Assembly (NCBI GenBank): GCA_016702605.1
Contig: JADJDQ010000002.1
Coordinates: forward strand, 579,001 to 643,000
DNA length: 64,000 nucleotides
DNA from: Candidatus Intricatilinea gracilis
Lineage (GTDB): Bacteria; Pseudomonadota; Gammaproteobacteria; Burkholderiales; Burkholderiaceae_C
Direction of reading: 5' to 3'
Shown: one piece after another, positions 28,072-36,317 of the stretch
How the letters are laid out: every line of letters starts with the position of its first letter
Numbering within the stretch: the first letter of the stretch is position 1
The notes under the pieces: model-generated
The model's input: only the letters and a program-made list of their open reading frames with translations
Told to the model about the DNA's origin: nothing
The model's database searches: none
Program-made: the position numbers and the translations under genes

Positions 28072-29328
28072 TCACGACACGGCCAGCAGGCCACCCAGAT
28101 CGAACGCCAGGTCGGCGATCTGCGACTCACTCGGCGCCACACCAGCTTCGATGAGTTTGCGGGCCTGCAGGTGGTCCTTGGACGCATTGACCGAGTCGAC
28201 CGCAATCAACCGTCCCGCCGCGAGGTGATAGACCGAAAAGCTGCCACTCGCCGGGTCGCCGCGCAGCGCGTGCCAATCGGCGCCGGCCGACAGGCCAGCC
28301 ATCTGCAGCTTCTTGTCGTATTGATCAGACCAGAACCACGGCACCGCCGTGAACGGCCGCTCCTGCCCCAGCAGCCAGGCGGCTGCGGACTTGGCCTGCT
28401 CGGTGGCGTTCTGCACCGACTCCAGCCGCAGCAGGCTGCCGTCGGTTTGGCGTCGCGCCGTGTTGTCGCCAGCGGCGACGACGGCAAGGTCGCTCGTGCG
28501 TGAGCAAGCGTCGACGATGGTGCCACGGTCACACTCGAGCCCCGCCGTACGTGCCAGACCGTCGTTGGCGACCACCCCGATGCCGACGACGATCAGCCCG
28601 GCCGGCAGGCGCCCGCCATCACTCAGCACCACGGCGCTGGCCAGTCCGTCCTGCTGCTCGATCGAAGCGATCTGCACGCCGAGTTGCACGTCCACACCGT
28701 GGCCGCGGTGCAGGTCGGCGTACCAGTCCGACAGCAGCGGCGGCAACACACGGCCGAGCAGACGTGGCGCGACTTCGAGCACCGTCACCGTCAGGCCCTT
28801 CTTGCGCGCCGTGGCGGCCACTTCGAGGCCGATGAAACCTCCGCCGATCACGATGACCGGCAGGGCTGCGTCGATGCAGCGCTGCAGCGCGGCGGCAATG
28901 GCGCTGGCGTCGTCGCGGGTGCGCAGCGCCAGCACATTGGGCGCGTCGGCGCCGGGCAGCGGCAAGGCGCGCGGCGTGGAGCCGGTGGCCAGCACCAAGC
29001 CGGTGTAGGCGAGGTGGCTGCCATCGTCCAGCGTCACCAGCTTGGCGGCGCGGTCGATGGACAACACCTTCACACCAGTGCGCAGCGTGATGAGTTTCTT
29101 GGCCAGCAGTTCGGGCGCACGCATCACGAGTTGCGCCGCGCCGATCTCGCCGGCCAGCCAGGCCTTGGACAGCGGCGGGCGGTGATACGGGCCATGCGGC
29201 TCATCACCCACCATGGTGATGGCGCCAGCGTAACCGCCCGCGCGCAGCGCCTCGGCGGTCTGCACACCGGCCTGGCCGGCACCGACGATGACGATGTGGC
29301 CGCCGGGTTGTTCGGAGTTGTCGCTCAT
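28072..29328 (-). CDS. NAD(P)H:ferredoxin reductase of the P450 system (putidaredoxin-reductase type)
   Basis: 418 residues. The FAD-binding motif HIVIVGAGQAGVQTAEALR is at the N-terminus. The NAD(P)H-binding motif VIVIGGGFIGLEVAATARKKG is in the middle. The C-terminal dimer/redox domain contains VPWFWSDQYDKKLQMAGL. This is the domain plan of putidaredoxin, rhodocoxin and dioxygenase ferredoxin reductases. It passes electrons from NADH to the 2Fe-2S ferredoxin encoded 118 bp upstream, which in turn serves the P450. Confidence 0.93.
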   Translation of the reverse strand: MSDNSEQPGGHIVIVGAGQAGVQTAEALRAGGYAGAITMVGDEPHGPYHRPPLSKAWLAGEIGAAQLVMRAPELLAKKLITLRTGVKVLSIDRAAKLVTLDDGSHLAYTGLVLATGSTPRALPLPGADAPNVLALRTRDDASAIAAALQRCIDAALPVIVIGGGFIGLEVAATARKKGLTVTVLEVAPRLLGRVLPPLLSDWYADLHRGHGVDVQLGVQIASIEQQDGLASAVVLSDGGRLPAGLIVVGIGVVANDGLARTAGLECDRGTIVDACSRTSDLAVVAAGDNTARRQTDGSLLRLESVQNATEQAKSAAAWLLGQERPFTAVPWFWSDQYDKKLQMAGLSAGADWHALRGDPASGSFSVYHLAAGRLIAVDSVNASKDHLQARKLIEAGVAPSESQIADLAFDLGGLLAVS

Positions 29329-29446
29329 CGTGGTGTCCGTGGCCGCGCGGCGGCGGCAGTTGCAGGATTCGACCCAGCTGCGAGCTGAGCACCACGCGAC
29401 GCCCGACCGGCTACGGCCGAGCAGCTTGGCGGGCCGGCGCTGGCGC

Positions 29447-29770
29447 TCACTCCTGTGTTTCAGGCAAGGTGAGGATCAACCCTTCGAGCAGCGGACTGGC
29501 CTTGATCTGGCAGGCCAGGCGGCTGTTGGCGCGGCGTTCGGCGGCCACGTTGGCCAGCATGTCGAGCTCACCGGGGCTGGGCGGCGGCAACTCGCCCAGG
29601 CGTGCTTCGTCGACATAACAGTGGCAGGTGGCGCAGGCACACGAGCCGCCACATTCGCCGATGATGCCGTCGACGCCGCTGGTGATGGCCGCCTGCATGA
29701 GGCTCCAGCCGTCGGCCACGTCGACGTCGGTGCGCTGGCCCGAGGCCTCGATATAGGTGATGGTGGTCAT
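29447..29770 (-). CDS. 2Fe-2S ferredoxin of the P450 system (putidaredoxin/adrenodoxin type)
   Basis: 107 residues from the ATG at 29770. Cluster ligands follow the CX5CX2C...C pattern: ECGGSCACATCHCYVDE, with the fourth Cys in SRLACQIKA. The C-terminus carries the LTLPETQ tail typical of P450-type ferredoxins. Two extra Cys residues lie within the cluster loop. It shuttles electrons between the reductase downstream and the P450 upstream. Confidence 0.94.
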   Translation of the reverse strand: MTTITYIEASGQRTDVDVADGWSLMQAAITSGVDGIIGECGGSCACATCHCYVDEARLGELPPPSPGELDMLANVAAERRANSRLACQIKASPLLEGLILTLPETQE

Positions 29771-29932
29771 GGTGTCGCTAGGTGCCAAGGGCAACGAGAT
29801 CAGAAGAGTGCGCGCGATTGTCGGCGCACCGGCTTGTTCGGCAATGGCCTGGGTGGGCCGCTGGTTGGCAATCGGGATCGCGGGAGCAAGCCAGGTTTTC
29901 GTCGAGCTGCTCGGCAATCCCCGCACGACGCC

Positions 29933-31096
29933 TCAACGAACCGCCAGTTCCAGCTTGAGCGGGCTGCGGAAGGTCGACGACGGCATCCAGGCCAGTGTGT
30001 CCTTGGCGCACTCGAAATCGGGCACGACCGCGAGCAGTTCGTCGAAGGCCAGCTTGACCGACAGCCGTGCGATGGCCGTGCCCAGGCAGGCGTGTACACC
30101 ACCACCAAAACCCAGATGGCCGCGCGGCTTGCGGGCGATGTCGTAGACCTCGGCGTTGGGGTACTGGCGTTCGTCGCGGTTGCCCGAGCCGTAGGCCAGG
30201 CAGACGAAGTCGCCGGCCTTCATGGTCTGGCCGTGCAGTTCCACGTCACGCTGCAGGCGGCGGCGGAAGCGCTGTGCCGAGGTGTTGAAACGAAGCGACT
30301 CCTCGATCGCCTCCTGCAGCAGCGCCGGGTTGGCGGCCACCGCACGGCGCGCGTCGCCGTACGTCGCCAGGTTGTACGCAAACATGGTCATGAAGCCACC
30401 AAGCGACTCGATGCCGGCCATGATGAGGGTGGTGGTGGTGAGCAGCACCTCGCGTTCGTCGAGCCGGTCGCCGTCGATCTCGGCCATGCTGAAGTGCGAG
30501 ATCAGGTCGTTGAGCGGATGGGCGCGGCGCTCGGCGATCACCTTGCTGGCATAGGCCTGCATCCACTCGTAGGCGGCGATGTGTTCGGGCGCCTTGGCAC
30601 GGGTGACCGGGTCGCTTTGCACCATCATCACGGCCTTGTCGCGTACCGTGGCCTCGTCACCCAGCGGCAGGCCGAGTGCGGCAAACAAAACCCGCACGGT
30701 GAACTTGGAGCCGAAGTCCTGGATGAACTCGAAGCTCGGGCGGCCCGCCAGCGGCGCGGCGATGTCGCGCGCGATGCCGCGGATCGGCTCGGCCAGACTC
30801 TCGAGGTTGCGCTTCATGAAGGCGTGCTGGATCAGGCCGCGCAGGCGGTCATGCCGCGGTGGGTCGGTGGTGCCCAGGGTGGCACCGGCACGCCCGGGCA
30901 GTTCGGTCATGAGGTTGCCGCTGGCCGACGAGTAGGTCTGCCAGTCCTGCCCGGCGCTGACGATGTCGGCATAACGCGAGAGCACCCACATGCCGGCTTC
31001 CTCGCTCCAGAAGCAGGGGTACTCGTCGCGCAGCGTCTTGTACGCGGCGAAGGGGTCGGCATCGACGGCAGGCGAGTAGGGATCGAATCTGAACAT
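29933..31096 (-). CDS. Cytochrome P450 (bacterial class I)
   Basis: 387 residues, soluble. The heme ligand loop is LGFGGGVHACLGTAIAR; the I-helix oxygen-activation motif is IMAGIESLGGF; ExxR is in EESLR; and the conserved DPPRHDRLR is near residue 78. The ATG at 31096 has a ribosome-binding site (AGGAGACAAGCCCC). It is first in a run with its own ferredoxin and reductase, so the system is complete. The nearby 3-hydroxybenzoate/gentisate genes suggest an aromatic acid substrate, for example O-demethylation of a 3-alkoxybenzoate, but no substrate can be read from the sequence. Confidence 0.95.
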   Translation of the reverse strand: MFRFDPYSPAVDADPFAAYKTLRDEYPCFWSEEAGMWVLSRYADIVSAGQDWQTYSSASGNLMTELPGRAGATLGTTDPPRHDRLRGLIQHAFMKRNLESLAEPIRGIARDIAAPLAGRPSFEFIQDFGSKFTVRVLFAALGLPLGDEATVRDKAVMMVQSDPVTRAKAPEHIAAYEWMQAYASKVIAERRAHPLNDLISHFSMAEIDGDRLDEREVLLTTTTLIMAGIESLGGFMTMFAYNLATYGDARRAVAANPALLQEAIEESLRFNTSAQRFRRRLQRDVELHGQTMKAGDFVCLAYGSGNRDERQYPNAEVYDIARKPRGHLGFGGGVHACLGTAIARLSVKLAFDELLAVVPDFECAKDTLAWMPSSTFRSPLKLELAVR

Positions 31097-31250
31097 GGGG
31101 CTTGTCTCCTCGGTTCATGGGGCCCCGGCGAGCTTGCACTCGGGGCGGCGGCGGCAGGGCGAACTTTAGGGGTGCGGCGCTGTGTGCACGGTGGACGAAT
31201 CGCTGCCTGGGCTTGCACTTTTCTCGCACAATTGCTGACAGACCCACAGC

Positions 31251-31270
31251 CCTCAGGGTCAACCCTGAGG
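31251..31270. promoter_or_regulatory. Palindromic operator candidate between P450 and AraC genes
   Basis: CCTCAGGGTCAACCCTGAGG is a perfect inverted repeat of 9-bp arms around two bases. It lies 23 bp before the AraC-family start codon and 154 bp upstream of the divergent P450 start. A minus-strand TTGACC within it could also be the -35 element of the P450 promoter. It could be bound by the AraC-type regulator, the MarR protein or another factor. It could instead form an 8-bp hairpin in the araC leader. Confidence 0.55.
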
Positions 31271-31293
31271 TCCATCCGTCATCAAGTTCACGT

Positions 31294-32214
31294 ATGTCCC
31301 CCCGCGCCAGCAAGTCGGCGCCGACGCGCCGCCTGATCCCCAGCTTTGCCCTGTACGGCGAAGCTGCGGCGCTGGGCGCCGAGATGCTGCACGTCGAAGA
31401 GATCCAGTCGCGCAGCAAGCTCTACCACTGGGAGATCGACGCCCATGTGCACCAGGGACTGCACCAGATCCTGTGGCTGGCGAGTGGCCCGGCGGGTGTG
31501 TCGCTCGACGCCGACCACAGCGAGGTGACGGGGCCAGCCGCCGTCGTCATTCCGCCGGGTGTGGTGCATGCCTTTCGATTTGCGCCCGAGACCGACGGCT
31601 ACGTGCTGACGCTGGGGGCTCGCCGTCTGGTCGAGGGTGACAACAGCGCGGTGGGCGATGCGCTGCAGCGCTTGTTCGGCGCGCCGCGCCTGCACAAATT
31701 CGACGCCACCGACCCGGCGCTGCAACGTGTGCAGGCGCTGTTCGACCAGCTCGCCGCCGAGTTCCGCATGCCCGACACGAGCGGCAGCCCGGTATTGCCG
31801 TGGCTGGCGCGCGCCATCGTCTGGCGCCTGGCGCAACTGGCCAGCCGCGAGGCCCGGCAGCTCGACACCGCCAAGTCGGCGCGCCGCCAGCAGGACGTGT
31901 TCACACGATTCACCGTGCTGCTCGAGGCGCACTACCTCGAGCACTGGCCGGTGTCGCGCTACGCCTCGCGCCTGGGCCTGACCCCCGAGCGGCTGAACCG
32001 CCTCACACGCGCCCAGGCCGGGCGCAGCGCGCTCGAACTGCTGCACGACCGCGTCGCGCGCGAAGCCTGCCGACGTCTCGTCTACATCGCTGCACCCATC
32101 AGCAAACTCGCCTTCGAGCTCGGATTCGACGACCCGGCCTACTTCTGCCGCTTCTTCAAGCGCCGCATCGGCACCAGCCCGAGTACCTACCGCGAGCACC
32201 ATGGCGGATCGTGA
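31294..32214 (+). CDS. AraC/XylS-family regulator (PobR/HpaA-like)
   Basis: 306 residues from the ATG at 31294. The N-terminal cupin sensor domain (LIPSFALYGE, HWEIDAHVHQGLHQILWL, AVVIPPGVVHAF) resembles regulators of aromatic acid catabolism such as PobR and HpaA. The C-terminal pair of helix-turn-helix motifs includes ISKLAFELGFDDPAYFCRFFKRRIG followed by SPSTYRE, the AraC signature. It is divergent from the P450 across 197 bp and is probably the activator of the P450 operon in response to an aromatic acid. The target is inferred from gene arrangement. Confidence 0.92.
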   Translation: MSPRASKSAPTRRLIPSFALYGEAAALGAEMLHVEEIQSRSKLYHWEIDAHVHQGLHQILWLASGPAGVSLDADHSEVTGPAAVVIPPGVVHAFRFAPETDGYVLTLGARRLVEGDNSAVGDALQRLFGAPRLHKFDATDPALQRVQALFDQLAAEFRMPDTSGSPVLPWLARAIVWRLAQLASREARQLDTAKSARRQQDVFTRFTVLLEAHYLEHWPVSRYASRLGLTPERLNRLTRAQAGRSALELLHDRVAREACRRLVYIAAPISKLAFELGFDDPAYFCRFFKRRIGTSPSTYREHHGGS

Positions 32215-32327
32215 GGCCGAGGTGGCGCTGCCCTACCCGTCGGCGTCAGCAGGGGTTCCGTCGCCCTATGGCCGGAGTTCGTCCACTGGCGCGGCGCTAC
32301 CGTTGCAGTTTGGATAGGCTGTGCCCC

Positions 32328-33725
32328 ATGCACGTGTCTGCCATCGCCGCCGAGCCACCGCTCGATGCCCCGTTGCCGGTCGAGCTTGTCGGCTCGCGAC
32401 ACGGCTGGTTCACAGGCTATCGCCGCTATCCCGTGTTCAGCCCGACCTGGGTGCGCGGGCGGCTGCGCCTGACCGGCACGGTGATCGCCTGCGTCCTGGT
32501 GCCGTTGGTCACGGCGGTGTGGAACGCATCCGCCGATAGCCGACCTTACGGGGCGCTGGTCCAGGTGGTCGTACACCTGCTGCTGCCCTGCCTGCTCACC
32601 CCCTGGCTGGCCAGCATGGTGCGGCGTCGCCACTGGGCTGCGGCGCGCGAATGGCAGGCGCTGGTCGCCGTGCTCGTGTTGACGGTGGCGTCCATGGCGG
32701 CGTTCAGCCTGTGGGGGGCCGAGCCGGTCAAGCAGTGGCTTGCCGAGCGCACCGGCACCGTCAACGCCGACGGCAGCCGCAAGGTGGTCGTACTGTCGGT
32801 CGGCGTGACGGTGGCTGGCCCCGACTCGCAGGCTACGTCCGCGGCAGCGTCGGCATCTGACAGCGCCGGGGCAAGCCACACACCCGGCGGCGACAGGCCT
32901 TCCGACTGGGACCCGACCGAGCGTCTCGTCAATACCGTGTTGTGGGCGGTGGTGGCGTATCTTCTGGGTGGCGGCGTGGCCCTTTCCGGCTGGCGCCGCG
33001 AACGCACCGGACTTCGCCAATTGCAGCAGGAGCGCGACCTGCAACGCGCCCAGGCCGAACGACGCGAGGCCGAGCTGCGTCTGTCGGTGCTTGCCGCACA
33101 GGTCGAGCCACACTTCCTGTTCAACACCCTTGCCGGCGTGCGAAGCGCCATCGCCACCGACCCGGCCCGCGCCAGCGAGATGATCGACCGTCTGGTGGAC
33201 TACCTGCGCGCCTCGATCCCGCGCCTGCGCACCGACGGCTCGGCACAGGCCACGCTGGGTGGACAGCTCGACATGGTGCGCGCCTACCTCGGGCTGATGG
33301 CCGCACGCATGCCGCGTCTGCACTACAGCGTTCAGGCGCCGGCCCACCTGCTCACCGCGCCCTGCCCACCCTGGATGCTGATCTCGCTGGTCGAGAACGC
33401 CGTCAAGCACGGCATCGAACCCAAGATTGGCTCGGCGCACATCGAGGTCACGGCCCGGTGCGACGACGACGGCGCCCTGGCCATTCACATCGCCGACGAC
33501 GGCGTAGGCTTCGGCGGCTCAACCAGCGGCACCGGACTGGGCCTGGGCAACATCCGCGAGCGGCTGCAGCAGCTTCACCAGGGTCGCGCCTCGCTCACCC
33601 TGAGGGCACGTGCCGAAGGCGGCGTCGAGGCCACCATCACTCTGCCCCCCGACCCCGCCGTACCGCGGCCCGGACACCCTGCGTCCGAGCACCCCACGCC
33701 CGACCACTCGCCCGCCATGCCATGA
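32328..33725 (+). CDS. LytS/AlgZ-type sensor histidine kinase
   Basis: 465 residues from the ATG at 32328. Four hydrophobic segments occupy the first half (about 48-68, 75-100, 110-130, 205-225), with a Ser/Ala-rich polar loop before the last. The His_kinase domain (PF06580 style) carries LSVLAAQVEPHFLFNTL, followed by the GHKL ATPase motifs NAVKHG, DDGVGF and GTGLGLGNIRERL. It overlaps the LytTR regulator gene by 4 bp (ATGA), so the two are co-translated. The signal is unknown. Confidence 0.93.
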   Translation: MHVSAIAAEPPLDAPLPVELVGSRHGWFTGYRRYPVFSPTWVRGRLRLTGTVIACVLVPLVTAVWNASADSRPYGALVQVVVHLLLPCLLTPWLASMVRRRHWAAAREWQALVAVLVLTVASMAAFSLWGAEPVKQWLAERTGTVNADGSRKVVVLSVGVTVAGPDSQATSAAASASDSAGASHTPGGDRPSDWDPTERLVNTVLWAVVAYLLGGGVALSGWRRERTGLRQLQQERDLQRAQAERREAELRLSVLAAQVEPHFLFNTLAGVRSAIATDPARASEMIDRLVDYLRASIPRLRTDGSAQATLGGQLDMVRAYLGLMAARMPRLHYSVQAPAHLLTAPCPPWMLISLVENAVKHGIEPKIGSAHIEVTARCDDDGALAIHIADDGVGFGGSTSGTGLGLGNIRERLQQLHQGRASLTLRARAEGGVEATITLPPDPAVPRPGHPASEHPTPDHSPAMP

Positions 33726-34501
33726 ACCCGGCCACCGCCCTCATCGCCGACGACGAAGACCTGCCGCGCGCCGAGCTGCGCCGCATGCTGGCCAGCCTGT
33801 GGCCGGCGCTCACCATCGTGGCCGAGTGTGAGCACGGCCCGGCGGCGGTGGAAGCCATCGATGACCTGCGCCCCGACATCGCCTTTCTCGATATCCGCAT
33901 GCCGGGTCTGAGCGGCTTGGACGTGGCTCGCGCCGCCAGCGGGCGCTGCCACATCGTGTTCACCACGGCCTACGACAGCCATGCCATCCAGGCCTTCGAC
34001 GCGGGCGCAGTCGACTACCTGCTCAAACCCTTGAGCACGGCCCGCCTGACGCAGGCGGTCGCACGTCTGCAGGAGCGCCTGCGGGCCCGCGAGCCCGCCC
34101 CAGAGCTTGACCAACTGCTGCACCAGCTCGCCGGGCGCTGGCCCGGCGCCGCAGCAGCCAGGGCCGACGCACCTGCGCCGCTGCGCTGGGTGAGCGCCAG
34201 CGTGGGCGACACGATCAAGATGTTTGCCATCGACGAGATCCTGTTCTTCCAGAGCGACGAGAAATACACCCGCGTCGTCACCGCCAGCGACGAGGCCCAT
34301 GTTCGCAAGCCACTCAAGGAGCTCGCCGACGGCCTGGACCCCGAGGTGTTCTGGCAGGTGCACCGCGGCGTCATCGTGCGCGCCAGCGCCATTGCGCGGG
34401 CCCAGCGCGACGACCTGGGCCGCATCACCCTGCACTTGCGCCAGCACGCCGAGAAACTCGCCGTCAGCCAGGCCTACACCTGGCGCTTCAAGCCGATGTG
34501 A
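33722..34501 (+). CDS. LytTR-family response regulator
   Basis: 259 residues. The receiver domain is at about 5-120 (TALIADDEDLPRAELRRML, DIAFLDIRMPGLSG, AVDYLLKPL). A LytTR DNA-binding domain is at about 155-255 (IDEILFFQSDEKYTRVV, FWQVHRGVIVRASAI). The start is fixed by the ATGA overlap with the kinase gene. Homologous pairs control virulence, motility or metabolite uptake genes; here the downstream chemoreceptor could be a target. Confidence 0.93.
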   Translation: MNPATALIADDEDLPRAELRRMLASLWPALTIVAECEHGPAAVEAIDDLRPDIAFLDIRMPGLSGLDVARAASGRCHIVFTTAYDSHAIQAFDAGAVDYLLKPLSTARLTQAVARLQERLRAREPAPELDQLLHQLAGRWPGAAAARADAPAPLRWVSASVGDTIKMFAIDEILFFQSDEKYTRVVTASDEAHVRKPLKELADGLDPEVFWQVHRGVIVRASAIARAQRDDLGRITLHLRQHAEKLAVSQAYTWRFKPM

Positions 34502-34529
34502 GCGGCGCTCCGGCCAGCGTCGGTATGAC

Positions 34530-34550
34530 CGGGGAAAACCCCGCTTTCGT
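34530..34550 (+). terminator. Possible intrinsic terminator after the LytTR gene
   Basis: CGGGG-AAAA-CCCCG forms a short perfect stem at 34530-34543, followed by CTTTCGT, a weak T-rich tract. It lies 29 bp after the regulator stop. The stem is short, so termination may be partial. Confidence 0.45.
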
Positions 34551-34603
34551 GGGCATTGCCTGCACGTCGGCTCGATACATTCCCGCACAAGGGGATGACT
34601 CAC

Positions 34604-36199
34604 ATGCCGCACGCCTTTTCAGCCTGGTGGTCCGGACTCGGACTGCAGCGCAAGCTGCAGATCCTGATCCAGGCGCTGCTGGTCGTCATCCTGCTGACTG
34701 CCCAGCAGTGGTTGTCCAACCGCCTCGAGGCACGCGCTCTGAGCGCCGCGCAGGAACGCACCATGGCGATCGCCGACGGTGTAAACAATGGCCTGAACAC
34801 CTTCATGGACATCACGCTCGACGGCAAGGACGTCATCAGTGACCCCAAGAGCCGCCAGCTGTTCATCGAGCGTCTGGGCGTATCGGACAAGCTGCTCGAG
34901 TTGCGCGTGGTGCGTGCCAAGGGCACCAACGACGAATACGGCCCTGGCCTGCCGATCGAACAACCGGTGGACGAGCTCGACCATCAGGTGCTGGCCAGTG
35001 GCCAACCTGCCTTCAGGATGACGACCGACGCCAAGGGCGCCACCGCCTTGCGGGCAGTGTTGCCGTCGATTGGGTTCAAGGAGTACCGCGCCTCGAGGTG
35101 TCTGAGCTGCCATGCGGTGGACGAAGGCACGGTGCTCGGCCTGGTCAGTGTCAAGGTCGACATCCGGGATGACTTGGCCGGCATCCAGGCGCTCAACAAC
35201 TTCCTTTGGCTGGGCCAGGTGTGCCTGCAGGTGCTGCTGTTCTTTGCCATCGGTGCGATCGTGCGACGCGCGCTGAGGCAGCTGGGTGCGGAACCACGCG
35301 AAGTAGCGAGCCTGGCGCAACGTGTGGCCCAGGGCGACCTGAGCAAGCCGATCGCCCTGCAGGCGGGTGACCACGACAGCATGATGGCTCAGCTCAAACT
35401 CATGCAGCAGGGCCTGGCCGAGGTGGTGGGCACGGTGCGCAACTCGGCCGAGAGCGTGGCCAACGCCAGCAGCGAGATCGCGCAGGGCAATGGCGACCTG
35501 TCGGCACGCACCGAACGCCAGGCCAGCACGCTCGAGCAGACCACCGCATCGATGGAAGAACTCAACGGCACGGTGCAGCAGAACGCCGCCCGTGCACGAC
35601 AGGCCGATGCGCTGGCCAGGAACGCCTCGGGGGTGGCCAGCCAGGCCGGCGACGCGGTGGCCCGGGTGGTGGACACGATGAAGGGCATCAACGAGTCGTC
35701 GCACCGGATCTCGGAGATCATCGGCGTGATCGACGGCATCTCGTTCCAGACCAACATCCTGGCGCTCAACGCTGCGGTCGAGGCGGCGCGTGCGGGTGAG
35801 CAAGGGCGCGGTTTTGCCGTGGTGGCATCCGAGGTGCGGCTGCTGGCACGCCGATCGGCCGACGCGGCGCGCGAGATCTCGGGCCTCATCAAGGCCAGTG
35901 TCGAACGGGTCGAACAAGGCACGGGCCAGGTCGATCAGGCCGGCCAGACCATGCAGCAGGTGGTGGCCAGCATCCGCCAGGTGAGTGACATCGTGGGTGA
36001 CATCAACGCCGCCAGCGATCAACAAAGCGCCGGCCTGTCGCAGGTGGTGCAGGCCATCTCGGACATGGACCAGGTGACGCAGCAGAACGCCGCCCTGGTC
36101 GAACAGATGGCCGCCGCCACCGGCAGCCTGGAAGCCCAAGCGCGTGATCTGGTCAAGACCGTGGCAGTGTTCAAGCTGGGCGACGCGGCGCGGGCCTGA
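34604..36199 (+). CDS. Methyl-accepting chemotaxis protein with c-type heme motif (second copy of the type)
   Basis: 531 residues from the ATG at 34604, chosen because AAGGGG lies nine bases upstream. TM1 is at about 16-34, then a periplasmic sensor domain, TM2 at about 200-222 and HAMP. The signalling domain has the hairpin tip ISFQTNILALNAAVEAARAG. The sensor domain holds C166-L-S-C169-H170, a CxxCH heme c attachment motif at the same position relative to TM2 as in the receptor at 3908, followed by a similar VLGLVSVKVDI strand. Both proteins therefore share a heme-c-type sensor. It probably responds to oxygen, nitric oxide or redox state; this is inferred. Confidence 0.93.
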   Translation: MPHAFSAWWSGLGLQRKLQILIQALLVVILLTAQQWLSNRLEARALSAAQERTMAIADGVNNGLNTFMDITLDGKDVISDPKSRQLFIERLGVSDKLLELRVVRAKGTNDEYGPGLPIEQPVDELDHQVLASGQPAFRMTTDAKGATALRAVLPSIGFKEYRASRCLSCHAVDEGTVLGLVSVKVDIRDDLAGIQALNNFLWLGQVCLQVLLFFAIGAIVRRALRQLGAEPREVASLAQRVAQGDLSKPIALQAGDHDSMMAQLKLMQQGLAEVVGTVRNSAESVANASSEIAQGNGDLSARTERQASTLEQTTASMEELNGTVQQNAARARQADALARNASGVASQAGDAVARVVDTMKGINESSHRISEIIGVIDGISFQTNILALNAAVEAARAGEQGRGFAVVASEVRLLARRSADAAREISGLIKASVERVEQGTGQVDQAGQTMQQVVASIRQVSDIVGDINAASDQQSAGLSQVVQAISDMDQVTQQNAALVEQMAAATGSLEAQARDLVKTVAVFKLGDAARA

Positions 36200-36317
36200 G
36201 GCCGATGAACCGTGCCGCGATGCGCCGACCTCAGGCGCCGCAGGGGAGCCGGGCGGGCCGCTTGGTTCGGCCGCTTCAGAATGCGGGGGTCACACCCCTG
36301 CATTACAAACGGCCGCC

